A DNA stretch of 17,080 nucleotides from Acidobacteriota bacterium (GCA_013698055.1 JACCVS010000421.1:1-17080); one strand, 5' to 3'. Positions 6,077 through 14,803 are shown, counted from the first letter of the stretch. Made by a program: numbers and translations. The notes: generated by a model not told the origin, from the letters alone.

Positions 6077-7396
6077 TCAGTCGTAATATTCAAGTCCCAG
6101 ATGCGTAATTAAATCCTCGCCGCGCAAGTGGCGGAGCGTGTTTTTGAGCTTCATCAATTGAATGAAAATGTCATGCTCGGGATAAAGTTCCGGCGCGCTC
6201 TGGGGTGATTTGAAGTAGAAGGAGAGCCACTCCTGTATGCCTTTCATCCCGGTGCGTTGTGCCAAATCGAGAAAGAGCGCGAGATCAAGCACCAGCGGCG
6301 CGGCCAGGATAGAATCGCGGCAGAGGAAATCTATCTTGATCTGCATCGGATAGCCGAGCCAGCCGAAGATGTCTATGCTGTCCCAACCTTCTTTGTTATC
6401 GCCCCGCGGCGGATAGTAGTTGATGCGGACGACGTGCGAAAAATCCTTGTAAAGCGCCGGATAGACTTCCGGTTGAAGGATATATTCAAGCACCGAAAGC
6501 TTTGACTCTTCCTTGGTCTTAAAAGATTCCGGATCATCTAAAACCTCGCCATCACGATTGCCGAGAATGTTGGTCGAATACCAGCCGTGAAGACCAAGCA
6601 TACGCGATTTCAAACCGGGCGCGATGATTGTCTTCATCAAGGTTTGCCCAGTCTTGAAATCTTTGCCGCAGACGGGAACACGATTCTCGTCTGCGAGTTG
6701 CATGAGTGCCGGGAGATCAACCGATAGATTCGGCGCGCCATTAGCAAAGGGAACACCTGATTTAAGGGCAGCGTAAGCGTAAATCATCGAAGGGGCGATG
6801 GCTTTATGGTTATCAACCATCGCCTGCTCGAAAGATTTCAGCGTTTTATGAACGGCGTGGGTTTTGAGGAAGATTTCCGTCGAAGCAGCCCAGATCATGA
6901 CCAGCCGCGAACACTTGTTCTTGCGCTTGAACTCCGCAATATCTTCTATCAACTGCTCGGCCATCTCCATCTTGTTCGCGCCCTCTTTGACGTTCGTTCC
7001 GTTCAGGCGCTTAACGTAGTGCTGGTCGAAGACAGCCCGCATCGGCTTGATCTTCTGCATAGGGGTTTTAATCTGCTTCAGCAACTCCTTTTCAAGCACG
7101 CCGGCGTGCATCGCCGCTTCATACGCCGAGTCGGTGAAGATGTCCCAAGCGCCGAAGACCAGATCGTTGAGGCCTGCCAGCGGAATGAATTCTTTAATCA
7201 AGGGTACGCGGTTCTCCGTGCGCTTGCCCAGACGGATCGCGCCCATCTGGGTGAGGCTCCCGATTGGCTCGGCGATACCCCGTTTGATTGCTTCGACGCC
7301 CGCGATGAAAGTCGTGCTGACAGCGCCCAGGCCGACTAGCAGAACGCCCAGCTTACCTTTTGCCGGAGCGATCTCCGCGCCTTTTTTGATTGCCAT
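6077..7396 (-). CDS. ino1: Inositol-3-phosphate synthase (myo-inositol-1-phosphate synthase)
   Basis: 439 residues, NAD-dependent isomerisation of glucose 6-phosphate to 1L-myo-inositol 1-phosphate, the committed step to inositol lipids or solutes. The Rossmann loop VGLGAVSTT is at 21-29. The family landmarks follow in order: NGAPN (219-223), GKDFKTGQTLMKT (244-256, with conserved lysines), GWYSTNILGNRDG (271-283), SKLSVLEYI (298-306) and KIDFLCRDSILAAPLVLDLA (354-373). Length suits the compact prokaryotic form. GGAGG (7406-7410) lies nine bases before the ATG. It is a single-gene unit: its own terminator follows, and the upstream gene also ends in one. No inositol monophosphatase or phosphatidylinositol synthase is nearby, so the end product is not shown here. 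Confidence 0.94.
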   Translation of the reverse strand: MAIKKGAEIAPAKGKLGVLLVGLGAVSTTFIAGVEAIKRGIAEPIGSLTQMGAIRLGKRTENRVPLIKEFIPLAGLNDLVFGAWDIFTDSAYEAAMHAGVLEKELLKQIKTPMQKIKPMRAVFDQHYVKRLNGTNVKEGANKMEMAEQLIEDIAEFKRKNKCSRLVMIWAASTEIFLKTHAVHKTLKSFEQAMVDNHKAIAPSMIYAYAALKSGVPFANGAPNLSVDLPALMQLADENRVPVCGKDFKTGQTLMKTIIAPGLKSRMLGLHGWYSTNILGNRDGEVLDDPESFKTKEESKLSVLEYILQPEVYPALYKDFSHVVRINYYPPRGDNKEGWDSIDIFGWLGYPMQIKIDFLCRDSILAAPLVLDLALFLDLAQRTGMKGIQEWLSFYFKSPQSAPELYPEHDIFIQLMKLKNTLRHLRGEDLITHLGLEYYD

Positions 7397-7511
7397 GAAT
7401 AGATTCCTCCGTAGATTTTACAATGGAGATGATACAGAACGAGTTGAGCGGGCGTCTCAGCTAATCTTGCTGAATATCATCGGAGAATTGCGCTTTTGCC
7501 ACGGTTAATTG

Positions 7512-7547
7512 AAAAAAAAGACCCGGAGCAGGTAATAGCCCCGGGTC
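7512..7547 (-). terminator. Intrinsic terminator of the large nuclease gene
   Basis: GACCCGGAGC (7520-7529) pairs with GCCCCGGGTC (7538-7547), with one mismatch and an 8-nt loop. On the minus strand the stem is followed by eight T (7519-7512). It sits 46 nt after the stop of the gene at 7593. Confidence 0.92.
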
Positions 7548-7592
7548 ATTACATTCGGCAACGACGAAACTCCGTTGCGGTTTAATCAAAGG

Positions 7593-10500
7593 CTAATTCG
7601 GCCCGAACCTGAGCCTGTACTCCAGCGAGTTGACAAAGCCATTGATGATAACCCTGTCATCCATCGTCTGGTTGAAGGTATTGAGCCAGACCAGATAAGC
7701 CGCATCGGGATCGCGCCTCAAGAACCCGAAGTAGTTCATCACGATGAAGGCTTCGTTGACGTATTTACCATAAAGCTCGGCACTCTCTATCAGTTGACGC
7801 AGCACCTGCGCCCGCGTCAACGTGTTGTTCGTCAGCCCGGCAATCCACTCTGCCCGCCTCGGATGGTTGGGCAGGTCAGCCCTTTGTAAGAGTGTATCTA
7901 CATAAGCCATCGGGTTGTTAAACGTCGGGTGGTAGATATTTGAAAACTCCTGCCGATTCATGAACTCTTCGATGTAGGCTACCTTGTTAGCCTCCAAATC
8001 CTGTGCGCTCAGGAATCCGCTCAGTCTTGCCATATCGGGGATGAACTCTTCGTATCGGGCAAATCTCCCCAGAGAAGCCCTGAAGGCGCGATAGATGAAG
8101 TAGCCGCGATCCTGGAACTCAGGACTTCGGACGAAGCCACGAGCAACGGCTATCCGGTCGCAATCGGTCGGGACAGCGCAGCGGTTAAGAATGGCCAGCC
8201 ATGCTGCCAGACCAGGCGGTTCAGGCTCACGACCGAGGAAGTCAATGTAGAGTTGCCGGATGAAGAACTCATCGTTGTCAATGGGGTTCGGTGCCGGTGC
8301 AGTGTCATTGTCCGTGATGGTAATGGTCGCCGTTGAGAATGAGCCGAATTGGCCTCCTATAGGATTCGAGAGCGTCAGGGTGAAGACTTCAGTGCCATCC
8401 AGATACACATCATTGATGATGGGAATGTTGATGTTCTTTGTGGTTTCCCCTGCGGCAAACCTCAATGTTCCGGCGGTCGTCACATAGTCGCAGCGGGATG
8501 ACGCATTGCCAGTCACCTGATTGCAGTTATTCAGCCCTGAAGGGTCTGATGTCAAATAGTCAACTCTGGCCGATTGCGAGAGATCGCCCTGACGGTTGAC
8601 GACGATAGTCGCTCTTAAGCCATCCTCACTGATAGTGTAGCTCGCGGCGCTCAAGCTGACGGTGGGTGTATCGTCATTGGTGATCGTCAGGACAGCTATG
8701 CTGGGAGCGCCGAGACCGCCGCCCACCGGATTGCTCAGGGTGAGATTGACTGTCTCATCAGGCTCGTTCGTAGAATCATTGTTAATGGGAATAGTGATGG
8801 TCTTGCTGGCAGTGTCTGCGTCGCCAAACGTGACCGTGAAGTTGTTGACCGCAGTGTAGTCCGCGCCTGCGGTTGCCGTGCCGTTTGAAGTGTTGAAGGT
8901 CGCGGAAATTTGGCCTGCGCTGCCGCCCGTTCTGGTCACGATGATCGTGGCGGTGCCGCCATTTTCAGCGACGGTGTAGGAGGCGGAACTGAATTGCAGT
9001 TGGCCCGAAGGCGGGCCTGCGCTGAGATTAAAGCCGATCAACAGGGGATCGTGATCCGCCGAGCGATAAGGCGTCGGCTCATATCGGTCATCCGGCTTGC
9101 GGCTGTTGTCAACGGAGTCGTTTGTGTCGTAATCAATGATCGCAGGCTCGTCCGCGTTGATGTGCCAGATGGTCGCGCCCGTCGCCTGCGTGTTGAGGCT
9201 CGCGGTCGCGAAAGCGTGGTCGAGTTGTCCGACTTCGGCACCGAAGTTAAAGGTATAGCGGTCAGGCTGCGCGACGAAACGCTCTATCTGCTCCACGAGG
9301 CCGGCAGCGCGAAACACGTCAACCGGGTCTTCTTGAGCGTAAGCGTTGAGGTCACCGACGACCAGCACGTCCGAATCGCCAGTCGAGCTGGTAATCGAGG
9401 TAACGAAGGCCGCAACGAGCATCGCCTGACTACGTCGCCGGTCATTGAAGCAGGATTGACCGTCGTTCACGTCGGCGTCACCGCCGGTGCCGGGACAGAT
9501 CTTCGACCTGAAGTGGTTAACGACAATCGTGAACCTCCCGCCGTTGCTGCTTAACTGGAAAGTTTGCGCGAGCGGGTCGCGGCTGTACGCACCGGCGGGA
9601 GCAGCCGTATCCGTGAAGGAACTGCCGACAGCGGCCACGACCGGATTATTTGACGTATCGTGTGTTCGATAGATAATCCCGTTCTTGATGTCTGTGTCCG
9701 TGCCGTTCAAGGTCGCGAGGTCTGCAACAGCCGCGTAAGTGCCGATGCCCTGTGTGCTCAAGGCTGCGGCCAGATCAGCCGCCGCCTCATTACCGTTGGC
9801 CTTCTGTAGCTCTACTAATCCAATCACATCGGCATTGAGGGCGACAAGCGCAGCCACCAGCTTGTCGCGCTGTCGCACGAGTTCCGCTGCGCTGTTAGCC
9901 CCGCGATCACCACTTGTGCCGCTGAAGGTCAGGAAATAATTCTCGACGTTGAATGAAACGACGCGCAGGTTAGTCGTCCCGACGGATGCGGGGGCGGCGG
10001 GTCGCGGGTTGGTGGAGGTGAACGTCAGGGTCGAAGTCGGCTGAAGGCGATAGTTGCTGAAGCCGAAGCCGATAATGCCCGTCGCATTGCTGTCCAGAGT
10101 GTCTCCTGCGCGGATGGTTCCGCATTGCGTACTCGGGTCAGACGGATTCGGGCACGCAGGCAGATATGGAATTGGGGTCAGTCCCGGTGTGGAGTTATTC
10201 GTCAGGCTGCTGCCGTCGTCAACAATGATGCGATTGTTGTTGTTGGCCGTCCGCTGTGCTGTCACCGCCGCGACATTAGAATTACCGCTCGTGCTTGCTC
10301 CAGAAGCCGGATTGTCGTTCGGGTCAATCGAGTTGGTCGGGATGTAGAGCCGACTACCAGAGGAGACGGTTAACTCGCCGAACCTCCCCAAGTCGTTATT
10401 GTCCGTGACGACTAAAGCTTGTCCGAATGTGACGCGCATCCCCTCGAATCTCTCCAGTCCCAGCCCGGTCGTGCGTGCGGTCGGAAGATCGCTGATGATG

Positions 10501-11984
10501 ACGGACGCGGGCAGCGGGTTGCCGGTGCTGCACACGCTAAGCACCGTGACGGGACTTATCACCGTCTGGTTGAAGGAGGGAGTCGCGCTTGAGTCTGCGA
10601 CTGTGCCAGTGACGCGGACGCGGTCGCCTGCGCTGACGGCAGTGTTCGAGACGACGAAGATTCCGTCCGAGGTGTCCGTGTTGGCGTCGCCCGTCGGGTC
10701 TTGCATGTAGAAGCCACCCAGTCCGGTCGAGCCTTGAAAGTCTCCGGTCACGATGCCTTCGGTGGTGACGGTCGTGCTCGCCAGTGGACTGCTCGCGGCG
10801 CTGCCTTGTATCGTGTAGATGGGTGTGAATGGGTCACCGCAAACGCCGGTGGCCGCTTGCACGGTTAGCGAGATGTTGCCAGTTCCGCTGCGCGCTTGCG
10901 CGTCGTTGATCGTGAAGGGGAGCGATTTAGCGCCAGGCGAAGTCCCGGCGGTGACGGTAGCGTTATAAGAGAAAACGTTATTGTTTGGCGTCACGTCGCC
11001 GTTCGTGCCATTGTCGAAGAACTGCTGCGTGGCCGAGCCGCCAATGGACGAGAGATCGCCGGTCACCGTCAGACCAGTGCTGGTCGGGATGGTGCCGGGC
11101 GTTACTGTCACGGTGAGGAGCGTCGAGCTGCCAGCGGGGACAGAACTCGGAGTGGCTGCGCCAGCGCCTGATGGATTGGTCGGATTACCTGCGCCCGTGC
11201 CAGTGATGCTGATGTCGTCAACACCGACCCACTCGTCATTATTGGCAGCGTTCGTTGTGATAATACGCACCTGCACGAGCGACTGATTCTCGGCGGCAAC
11301 AGGAAGCGTGGTGTTGACTGCTGTCACCGCCGTGCAGAGACTCGGGCCTGTCGTTGCGTCGGAGACATAGCCCGCCGGGATGTTCGTAAAGTTGCCGGAA
11401 CTGCCGACGCGATACTGAAGAGCCACCTGCTGCTGCGCGTTATCGGCAGTGCAGTCTATGTCGCGTAGATTGTAAGAGACATTAATGCTCGTTTGGCCGG
11501 TGGTGTTCAGGTAAAGCAGGACGTAGGGTGCGTCCGCTGCCCCTGAGCCTTGCAGCGCAATAGTCGGATTCGTGCCGGGAGCCCCCGCCTGCGAAGTGGT
11601 GTGGAATTCTGCTACGTCGCCGTTGGAGATATTTGTGGCAGTTTGGTTGGCGAGCACAGTAAGGTCGTTTGCTACTGAACTCGTGCTGAGAAGCGTTTGC
11701 GGGTCTGTGCCGGTCGCTATCGTTATATCCTGTCCGAGATAGCCCTCTATGCCAGGCACGCCCGACCAATTATCATTTAATGTGATGAGTCCTGTGTTCG
11801 TCCAGTCCTGCGTAAAGGGAAGCGTCTGGGCAGTCGAATCAGCCAGCACGACGCCCGAATAAAAGTTTCTGAAAAGCGGGGAGCCGGGCAAGATAATGCC
11901 GAGAAGAAAAATGAGAAACAGAGCCAAAAGCTGACGACAGGAAGCAAAAGCACGCTGCGATGAGCGAAGGGCGTATGGGAACAC
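7593..11984 (-). CDS. Large secreted multidomain nuclease (ExeM/NucH-like): OB-fold, EEP catalytic domain, Calx-beta repeats, DUF4214
   Basis: 1463 residues starting at GTG 11984, with AAAGGA eight to nine bases upstream. Order of parts: signal peptide with hydrophobic core LLALFLIFLLGIIL (1 to about 48); a beta-rich region to about 285; an Ig-like segment (about 290-375, FFDNGTNGDVTPNNNVFSY); an OB-fold of the extracellular-nuclease type (about 380-660, GGFYMQDPTGD, GDRVRVTGTV, LERFEGMRV); an endonuclease/exonuclease/phosphatase domain (about 673-985); two Calx-beta repeats (about 993-1103 and 1104-1231, each closing ITNDD/ITDND); and a C-terminal DUF4214 block (1233-1463, RQLYIDFLGREPEPPGLAAW). 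The catalytic set is complete: FNVEN (N679), VELQ, NHFRSK, GDLNAY, LDHAF and SADHD (977-979). Predicted extracellular DNA/RNA or phosphodiester hydrolysis, perhaps for phosphate scavenging or eDNA. No LPXTG or PEP-CTERM sorting tail is seen. DUF4214 with Calx-beta is common in Blastocatellia secreted proteins. Confidence 0.9.
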   Translation of the reverse strand: MFPYALRSSQRAFASCRQLLALFLIFLLGIILPGSPLFRNFYSGVVLADSTAQTLPFTQDWTNTGLITLNDNWSGVPGIEGYLGQDITIATGTDPQTLLSTSSVANDLTVLANQTATNISNGDVAEFHTTSQAGAPGTNPTIALQGSGAADAPYVLLYLNTTGQTSINVSYNLRDIDCTADNAQQQVALQYRVGSSGNFTNIPAGYVSDATTGPSLCTAVTAVNTTLPVAAENQSLVQVRIITTNAANNDEWVGVDDISITGTGAGNPTNPSGAGAATPSSVPAGSSTLLTVTVTPGTIPTSTGLTVTGDLSSIGGSATQQFFDNGTNGDVTPNNNVFSYNATVTAGTSPGAKSLPFTINDAQARSGTGNISLTVQAATGVCGDPFTPIYTIQGSAASSPLASTTVTTEGIVTGDFQGSTGLGGFYMQDPTGDANTDTSDGIFVVSNTAVSAGDRVRVTGTVADSSATPSFNQTVISPVTVLSVCSTGNPLPASVIISDLPTARTTGLGLERFEGMRVTFGQALVVTDNNDLGRFGELTVSSGSRLYIPTNSIDPNDNPASGASTSGNSNVAAVTAQRTANNNNRIIVDDGSSLTNNSTPGLTPIPYLPACPNPSDPSTQCGTIRAGDTLDSNATGIIGFGFSNYRLQPTSTLTFTSTNPRPAAPASVGTTNLRVVSFNVENYFLTFSGTSGDRGANSAAELVRQRDKLVAALVALNADVIGLVELQKANGNEAAADLAAALSTQGIGTYAAVADLATLNGTDTDIKNGIIYRTHDTSNNPVVAAVGSSFTDTAAPAGAYSRDPLAQTFQLSSNGGRFTIVVNHFRSKICPGTGGDADVNDGQSCFNDRRRSQAMLVAAFVTSITSSTGDSDVLVVGDLNAYAQEDPVDVFRAAGLVEQIERFVAQPDRYTFNFGAEVGQLDHAFATASLNTQATGATIWHINADEPAIIDYDTNDSVDNSRKPDDRYEPTPYRSADHDPLLIGFNLSAGPPSGQLQFSSASYTVAENGGTATIIVTRTGGSAGQISATFNTSNGTATAGADYTAVNNFTVTFGDADTASKTITIPINNDSTNEPDETVNLTLSNPVGGGLGAPSIAVLTITNDDTPTVSLSAASYTISEDGLRATIVVNRQGDLSQSARVDYLTSDPSGLNNCNQVTGNASSRCDYVTTAGTLRFAAGETTKNINIPIINDVYLDGTEVFTLTLSNPIGGQFGSFSTATITITDNDTAPAPNPIDNDEFFIRQLYIDFLGREPEPPGLAAWLAILNRCAVPTDCDRIAVARGFVRSPEFQDRGYFIYRAFRASLGRFARYEEFIPDMARLSGFLSAQDLEANKVAYIEEFMNRQEFSNIYHPTFNNPMAYVDTLLQRADLPNHPRRAEWIAGLTNNTLTRAQVLRQLIESAELYGKYVNEAFIVMNYFGFLRRDPDAAYLVWLNTFNQTMDDRVIINGFVNSLEYRLRFGPN

Positions 11985-12024
11985 GAGGTTTTCCTTTCCG
12001 GGATAAAACTGAAGTTGAGTCCTT

Positions 12025-12066
12025 ATAAGTGATCAGAGGATCAAAATAAGTGATCAGAGGATCAAA
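12025..12066. promoter_or_regulatory. Two 21-bp tandem copies, each with a dyad: operator-like site before the nuclease gene
   Basis: A 21-bp unit is repeated exactly and without spacer (12025-12045, 12046-12066). Each copy holds TGATCAGAGGATCA, a 5-bp inverted repeat with a 4-nt spacer (12030-12043, 12051-12064). The dyads are therefore on the same face of the helix, two turns apart. They lie at roughly +13 to +47 of the promoter predicted at 12084-12113 and about 50-80 bp before the nuclease start, a position suited to a repressor. The binding protein is unknown. Confidence 0.5.
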
Positions 12067-12083
12067 CGCGTAGGAAAGCACAG

Positions 12084-12113
12084 TTTTTATCAACAATAAA
12101 GGGAGCGCGTCAA
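12084..12113 (-). promoter_or_regulatory. Promoter candidate for the secreted nuclease
   Basis: On the minus strand TTGACG (12113-12108) is followed by 18 bp and TAAAAA (12089-12084). A start near 12077 would give a leader of about 93 nt that includes both operator-like dyads. The remaining gap up to the stop at 12210 shows no clear terminator for the gene upstream. Confidence 0.42.
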
Positions 12114-12209
12114 GCCGCTACAATCAGGCAGACAGAAGCTAGCCCTGAATAGCAGGTTGCTGCTGCCGATTTAACGGAGATTTAAATTTGGGTTAAGAAG
12201 GAGAGCTGC

Positions 12210-13082
12210 TTACAGCGCCTGCTTGACGTTGCTGCCGGTTATTTTCTTGAGCGTGATGTCGAGCGTGCCCAGTTCGCTGTTGATTTTGGCACGCACGGGG
12301 ATATGGCGGGCGTCGTCCGTGAACCAGATACTCATTTTGCCTTTGCCGCGCAAGAGCCGCCCTTCGCCAAAGATTTCAACGTCAACTTTCAACGTCTGAA
12401 CCTTGCCGACCACCGTTTTCAGCGTCTTCTTTTCCGACACGGTGGTGGGGATGCGATAGACGTGACCCGAATCGCTGATGAGAAGCTCGAAATTCGTGCC
12501 GAGCACGAGCGGCTGCGTGCGTAGATAGTAGAAAGCCGAGGCAATGTCTTGAACTGCGCCGCTCATCTGGTTCGTCACGACACGCGGCTCGCGGTTCGGG
12601 TCGTTCGGGTCGCGCTCTGTCCAGACGACTTTGCCCGCCGCTTTGTCAAAGACGGCTTCGCTCGTGCGCTTGCGCTTGCCCTGCTCGTCCAGTTTCGTCG
12701 TTTGCAGGACGCTGAAAGATTGAGGCTCGACAGTTGATTCGATGTGCTGGCGGAAATTGAGTCCGAAGAGTTTACGAAGCAAACCTTTGGTGACGGCATC
12801 AAGGGTAAAGCGCAGGGTTGCGGGAGTGTTTCCATTGCCTGATTGCGTGGAAGAGGCTTGCGTCCGGCTCGCAGTGAATCGCAACTCGGCGACATTAAGG
12901 CCGCGCAGGAGGGCGCGGGAGAACTCGCCTTCGTAAACCAGTTCTTCTGAGGGGTCGAAGGGCAGCTTGCCCTCGTCCTTCCGCTTGCTGTCAGAAGCAG
13001 GCGTGGTAGCAAAGAGCAGAGAACTGAGAAGCAGGATGATGGCGACAAAACGGTAACGACAATCTTTCATGGCGGACTTCAT
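12210..13082 (-). CDS. DUF3108-family envelope protein, signal peptide
   Basis: 290 residues. The N-terminus KDCRYRFVAIILLLSSLLFATTPA is a signal peptide with cleavage near residue 29, so the protein acts in the periplasm or outer membrane. The mature part is a beta-rich DUF3108-type fold with typical elements: FDPSEELVYEGEFS, RALLRGLNVAELRF, SFSVLQTTKLDEQGK, DIASAFYYLRTQPL, TLKVDVEIFGEGRLL and IWFTDDARHIPVRAKI. DUF3108 proteins have no established activity. ATG at 13082 overlaps the previous stop as ATGA, pointing to translational coupling; an internal ATG at 13070 would also keep the signal peptide. As the last gene of the heptose run it may serve in envelope assembly, which is an inference from position alone. 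Confidence 0.82.
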   Translation of the reverse strand: MKSAMKDCRYRFVAIILLLSSLLFATTPASDSKRKDEGKLPFDPSEELVYEGEFSRALLRGLNVAELRFTASRTQASSTQSGNGNTPATLRFTLDAVTKGLLRKLFGLNFRQHIESTVEPQSFSVLQTTKLDEQGKRKRTSEAVFDKAAGKVVWTERDPNDPNREPRVVTNQMSGAVQDIASAFYYLRTQPLVLGTNFELLISDSGHVYRIPTTVSEKKTLKTVVGKVQTLKVDVEIFGEGRLLRGKGKMSIWFTDDARHIPVRAKINSELGTLDITLKKITGSNVKQAL

Positions 13083-13612
13083 TTAATGAAAACAGCTTTC
13101 AGAGCCAGCAAGCCCCACGCTACCAAAAGTCCCAACGCAGCCTGGTATTCACGATAACGCAGATACAAACTCGCGTCGAACTTCGTCCCCTTTGTCTTCT
13201 CATCTCTGTATGGCGAGAAACGAGGTAAGAAGAGTGGAACGGCGCGAGCGTATTTCTCATAATCCTCGCCGAAAAGCTTGGCGAGGTCCGCTGCTTCGAC
13301 GCGCATCACCGGATAATAGATGCCTAGAAACAGCGCCGCGAAGGGAAGCGCTAAGAGAGGCTGTCCCGATGCGATGGTGAAACCAACGCCTAGCAGAAAG
13401 CTGCCGAGGTAAAGAGGGTTGCGCGTGTAACTGTAAGGGCCTGAGGTCGCAAGCTGAGCGTTCTTTCTGATGTGCCCAGCAGACCAAGCTCGCAAAACAA
13501 GACCGACGAGCGCAACACCGCCGCCGATACCGAGCGTGAGCCATCTGGGTCGCGCGAACCATAAGAAAAGCGCGCCACACAAAAATCCCAGCGGCACGCG
13601 CCAGCGCTGCAT
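13079..13612 (-). CDS. Isoprenylcysteine carboxyl methyltransferase-like integral membrane methyltransferase
   Basis: 177 residues from ATG 13612; a TTG at 13633 would overlap the preceding gene by 8 nt and has no better ribosome site. About five membrane segments are visible (roughly 6-20, 25-42, 68-82, 86-102, 156-174). The family motif GPYSYTRNPLYLG (58-70) lies before the third segment, and after the fourth come RVEAADL and FGEDYEKYARAVP (114-126), the cofactor-binding C-terminal half of ICMT/PEMT-type enzymes. These methylate lipids, prenyl-cysteines or other membrane substrates with S-adenosylmethionine. Bacteria lack prenylated CaaX proteins as a rule, so the true substrate is open. 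It begins 13 nt after the heptosyltransferase stop and overlaps the DUF3108 gene by 4 bp, so it may modify an envelope lipid. Confidence 0.85.
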   Translation of the reverse strand: MQRWRVPLGFLCGALFLWFARPRWLTLGIGGGVALVGLVLRAWSAGHIRKNAQLATSGPYSYTRNPLYLGSFLLGVGFTIASGQPLLALPFAALFLGIYYPVMRVEAADLAKLFGEDYEKYARAVPLFLPRFSPYRDEKTKGTKFDASLYLRYREYQAALGLLVAWGLLALKAVFIK

Positions 13613-13625
13613 CCAGGTTCCGCCT

Positions 13626-14702
13626 CTACGCAAACGTCTTTGTCTCCACTTTCTCAGTCAACTGCTTCCGCCGTAATCTCTCGCCCGCGAAATGTAAGAC
13701 TTGCTCGACTGACATATCCATGCAAATCCACTGAGAACAAGAGCGGCGATGACAGTCCGTCCGGCAATTAATATCATCGCGCTCAATGCAGATGTCTTCA
13801 GGACGGGGCGAGCCATTCCGCCACCATTCAGTCGGCCCGAAGAGTCCGGCGACGGGCGCGCCAGCCGCGACCGCCAGGTGCGTCGGCCCCGTGTCGCCCC
13901 CCACATAGAGACTCGCCCGCTTCGCCAGAGCGTAAAAACCTTTCAACGAAAGACTGACCGCTCGCGCTTTCCCCGTTCGGCTCGTACTAAGCACGGTTTC
14001 GGCTAACTCACGCTCGCCAGGCCCGTAAGTGACGAGCGACCGGAGGCCGTGATGCGTCCATAATTCATCAGCCAGCGCTCCGAATCTCTCTGCGCTCCAC
14101 AATTTCGTCGGCCAGCCGCCGCCCGGATTCAGGATAGCGAATCCGTCATCAATGCCCGCCGCTGCCTCGGCAGCCTCCGCAAGGTGGGCGCGCGTTGTGG
14201 CAAGAGGGAACTCAAATAGCGCCGGGTCATTCGGGACAGGAATGCCGAGCGCGCCTTCGACCAGACTTAAATTTTTAACGATGACATGCGAGCGAACCGG
14301 AACGGAGATGGTGTTTGTAAGCAAAAAGCGGCTGGGAGGCTCGCGCAGGGCTTCGCGGGCAAACCCGTAGATACGCTTTGCCCCTGACAGGCGAGCGATT
14401 GATGCTGATTTGAGTAATCCTTGAAAATCTATTGCGGAATCGAAGGCTGAGGCGCGTAGCCGACGTAACTGCTGGCGCGGTGCCAACAGCGTCTCCCCAG
14501 ACACCGGCCAGCGCCTCAGTGCCTTCGTGTCGACTTCGATGAGACGATCCAGAAGCGGGTTGTCTCTTAAAATTTCCGCCGCGCGCCGCTCGACCACCCA
14601 GGAAATTTCTGTCCCAGGCAAAGCGCGACGGATCGCCGCTAATGATGGCAACGTGTGGACGATGTCGCCGATGCTGCCGAGTTTGACGATGAGAAGACGC
14701 AT
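13626..14702 (-). CDS. ADP-heptose:LPS heptosyltransferase (glycosyltransferase family 9)
   Basis: 358 residues. It transfers heptose from ADP-heptose to the growing LPS inner core on the cytosolic face of the inner membrane. The N-terminal GT-B half carries KLGSIGDIVHTLP with the catalytic Asp (D13) and DFQGLLKSA (92-100), more like WaaC (heptosyltransferase I) than WaaF. The C-terminal half has LNPGGGWPTKLW (191-202) and the donor-binding GGDTGPTHLAVAAGAPVAGLFGPT (from 268). A cluster of four cysteines (C313, C317, C322, C327) near the end recalls the Cys-rich tail of many GT9 enzymes. There is no clear ribosome site; instead a GGTCAGT heptad array lies immediately upstream. The assignment to the family is firm, to WaaC versus another heptosyltransferase tentative. 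Confidence 0.92.
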   Translation of the reverse strand: MRLLIVKLGSIGDIVHTLPSLAAIRRALPGTEISWVVERRAAEILRDNPLLDRLIEVDTKALRRWPVSGETLLAPRQQLRRLRASAFDSAIDFQGLLKSASIARLSGAKRIYGFAREALREPPSRFLLTNTISVPVRSHVIVKNLSLVEGALGIPVPNDPALFEFPLATTRAHLAEAAEAAAGIDDGFAILNPGGGWPTKLWSAERFGALADELWTHHGLRSLVTYGPGERELAETVLSTSRTGKARAVSLSLKGFYALAKRASLYVGGDTGPTHLAVAAGAPVAGLFGPTEWWRNGSPRPEDICIERDDINCRTDCHRRSCSQWICMDMSVEQVLHFAGERLRRKQLTEKVETKTFA

Positions 14703-14709
14703 GAAAAGT

Positions 14710-14803
14710 GGTCAATGGTCAGTGGTCAGTGGTCAGTGAAAAAATAAAACTCAACGTTGCTCGTCGTCTTTCTTAACTGACCACTGACTACTGACCACTG
14801 ATA
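14710..14803. repeat. Inverted heptad arrays (GGTCAGT x4 / ACTGACC x4) between hldC and the heptosyltransferase
   Basis: Left array: GGTCAAT then three GGTCAGT (14710-14737). Right array: ACTGACC, ACTGACT, ACTGACC, ACTGATA (14776-14803). The right array is the inverted complement of the left; the loop is 38 nt. It can fold into a long hairpin in the operon mRNA. The right array is inside the 3' end of hldC and the left array ends 7 nt before the heptosyltransferase ATG. Confidence 0.85.

Noticed and set aside
8910..9554. 214-codon plus-strand frame within the nuclease region
   Set aside because: Antisense to the EEP catalytic domain, which is intact on the minus strand.
12120..12209. Terminator after the DUF3108 gene
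   Set aside because: Only a 4-bp GCAG/CTGC pairing without a T-run is visible, which is too weak to call.
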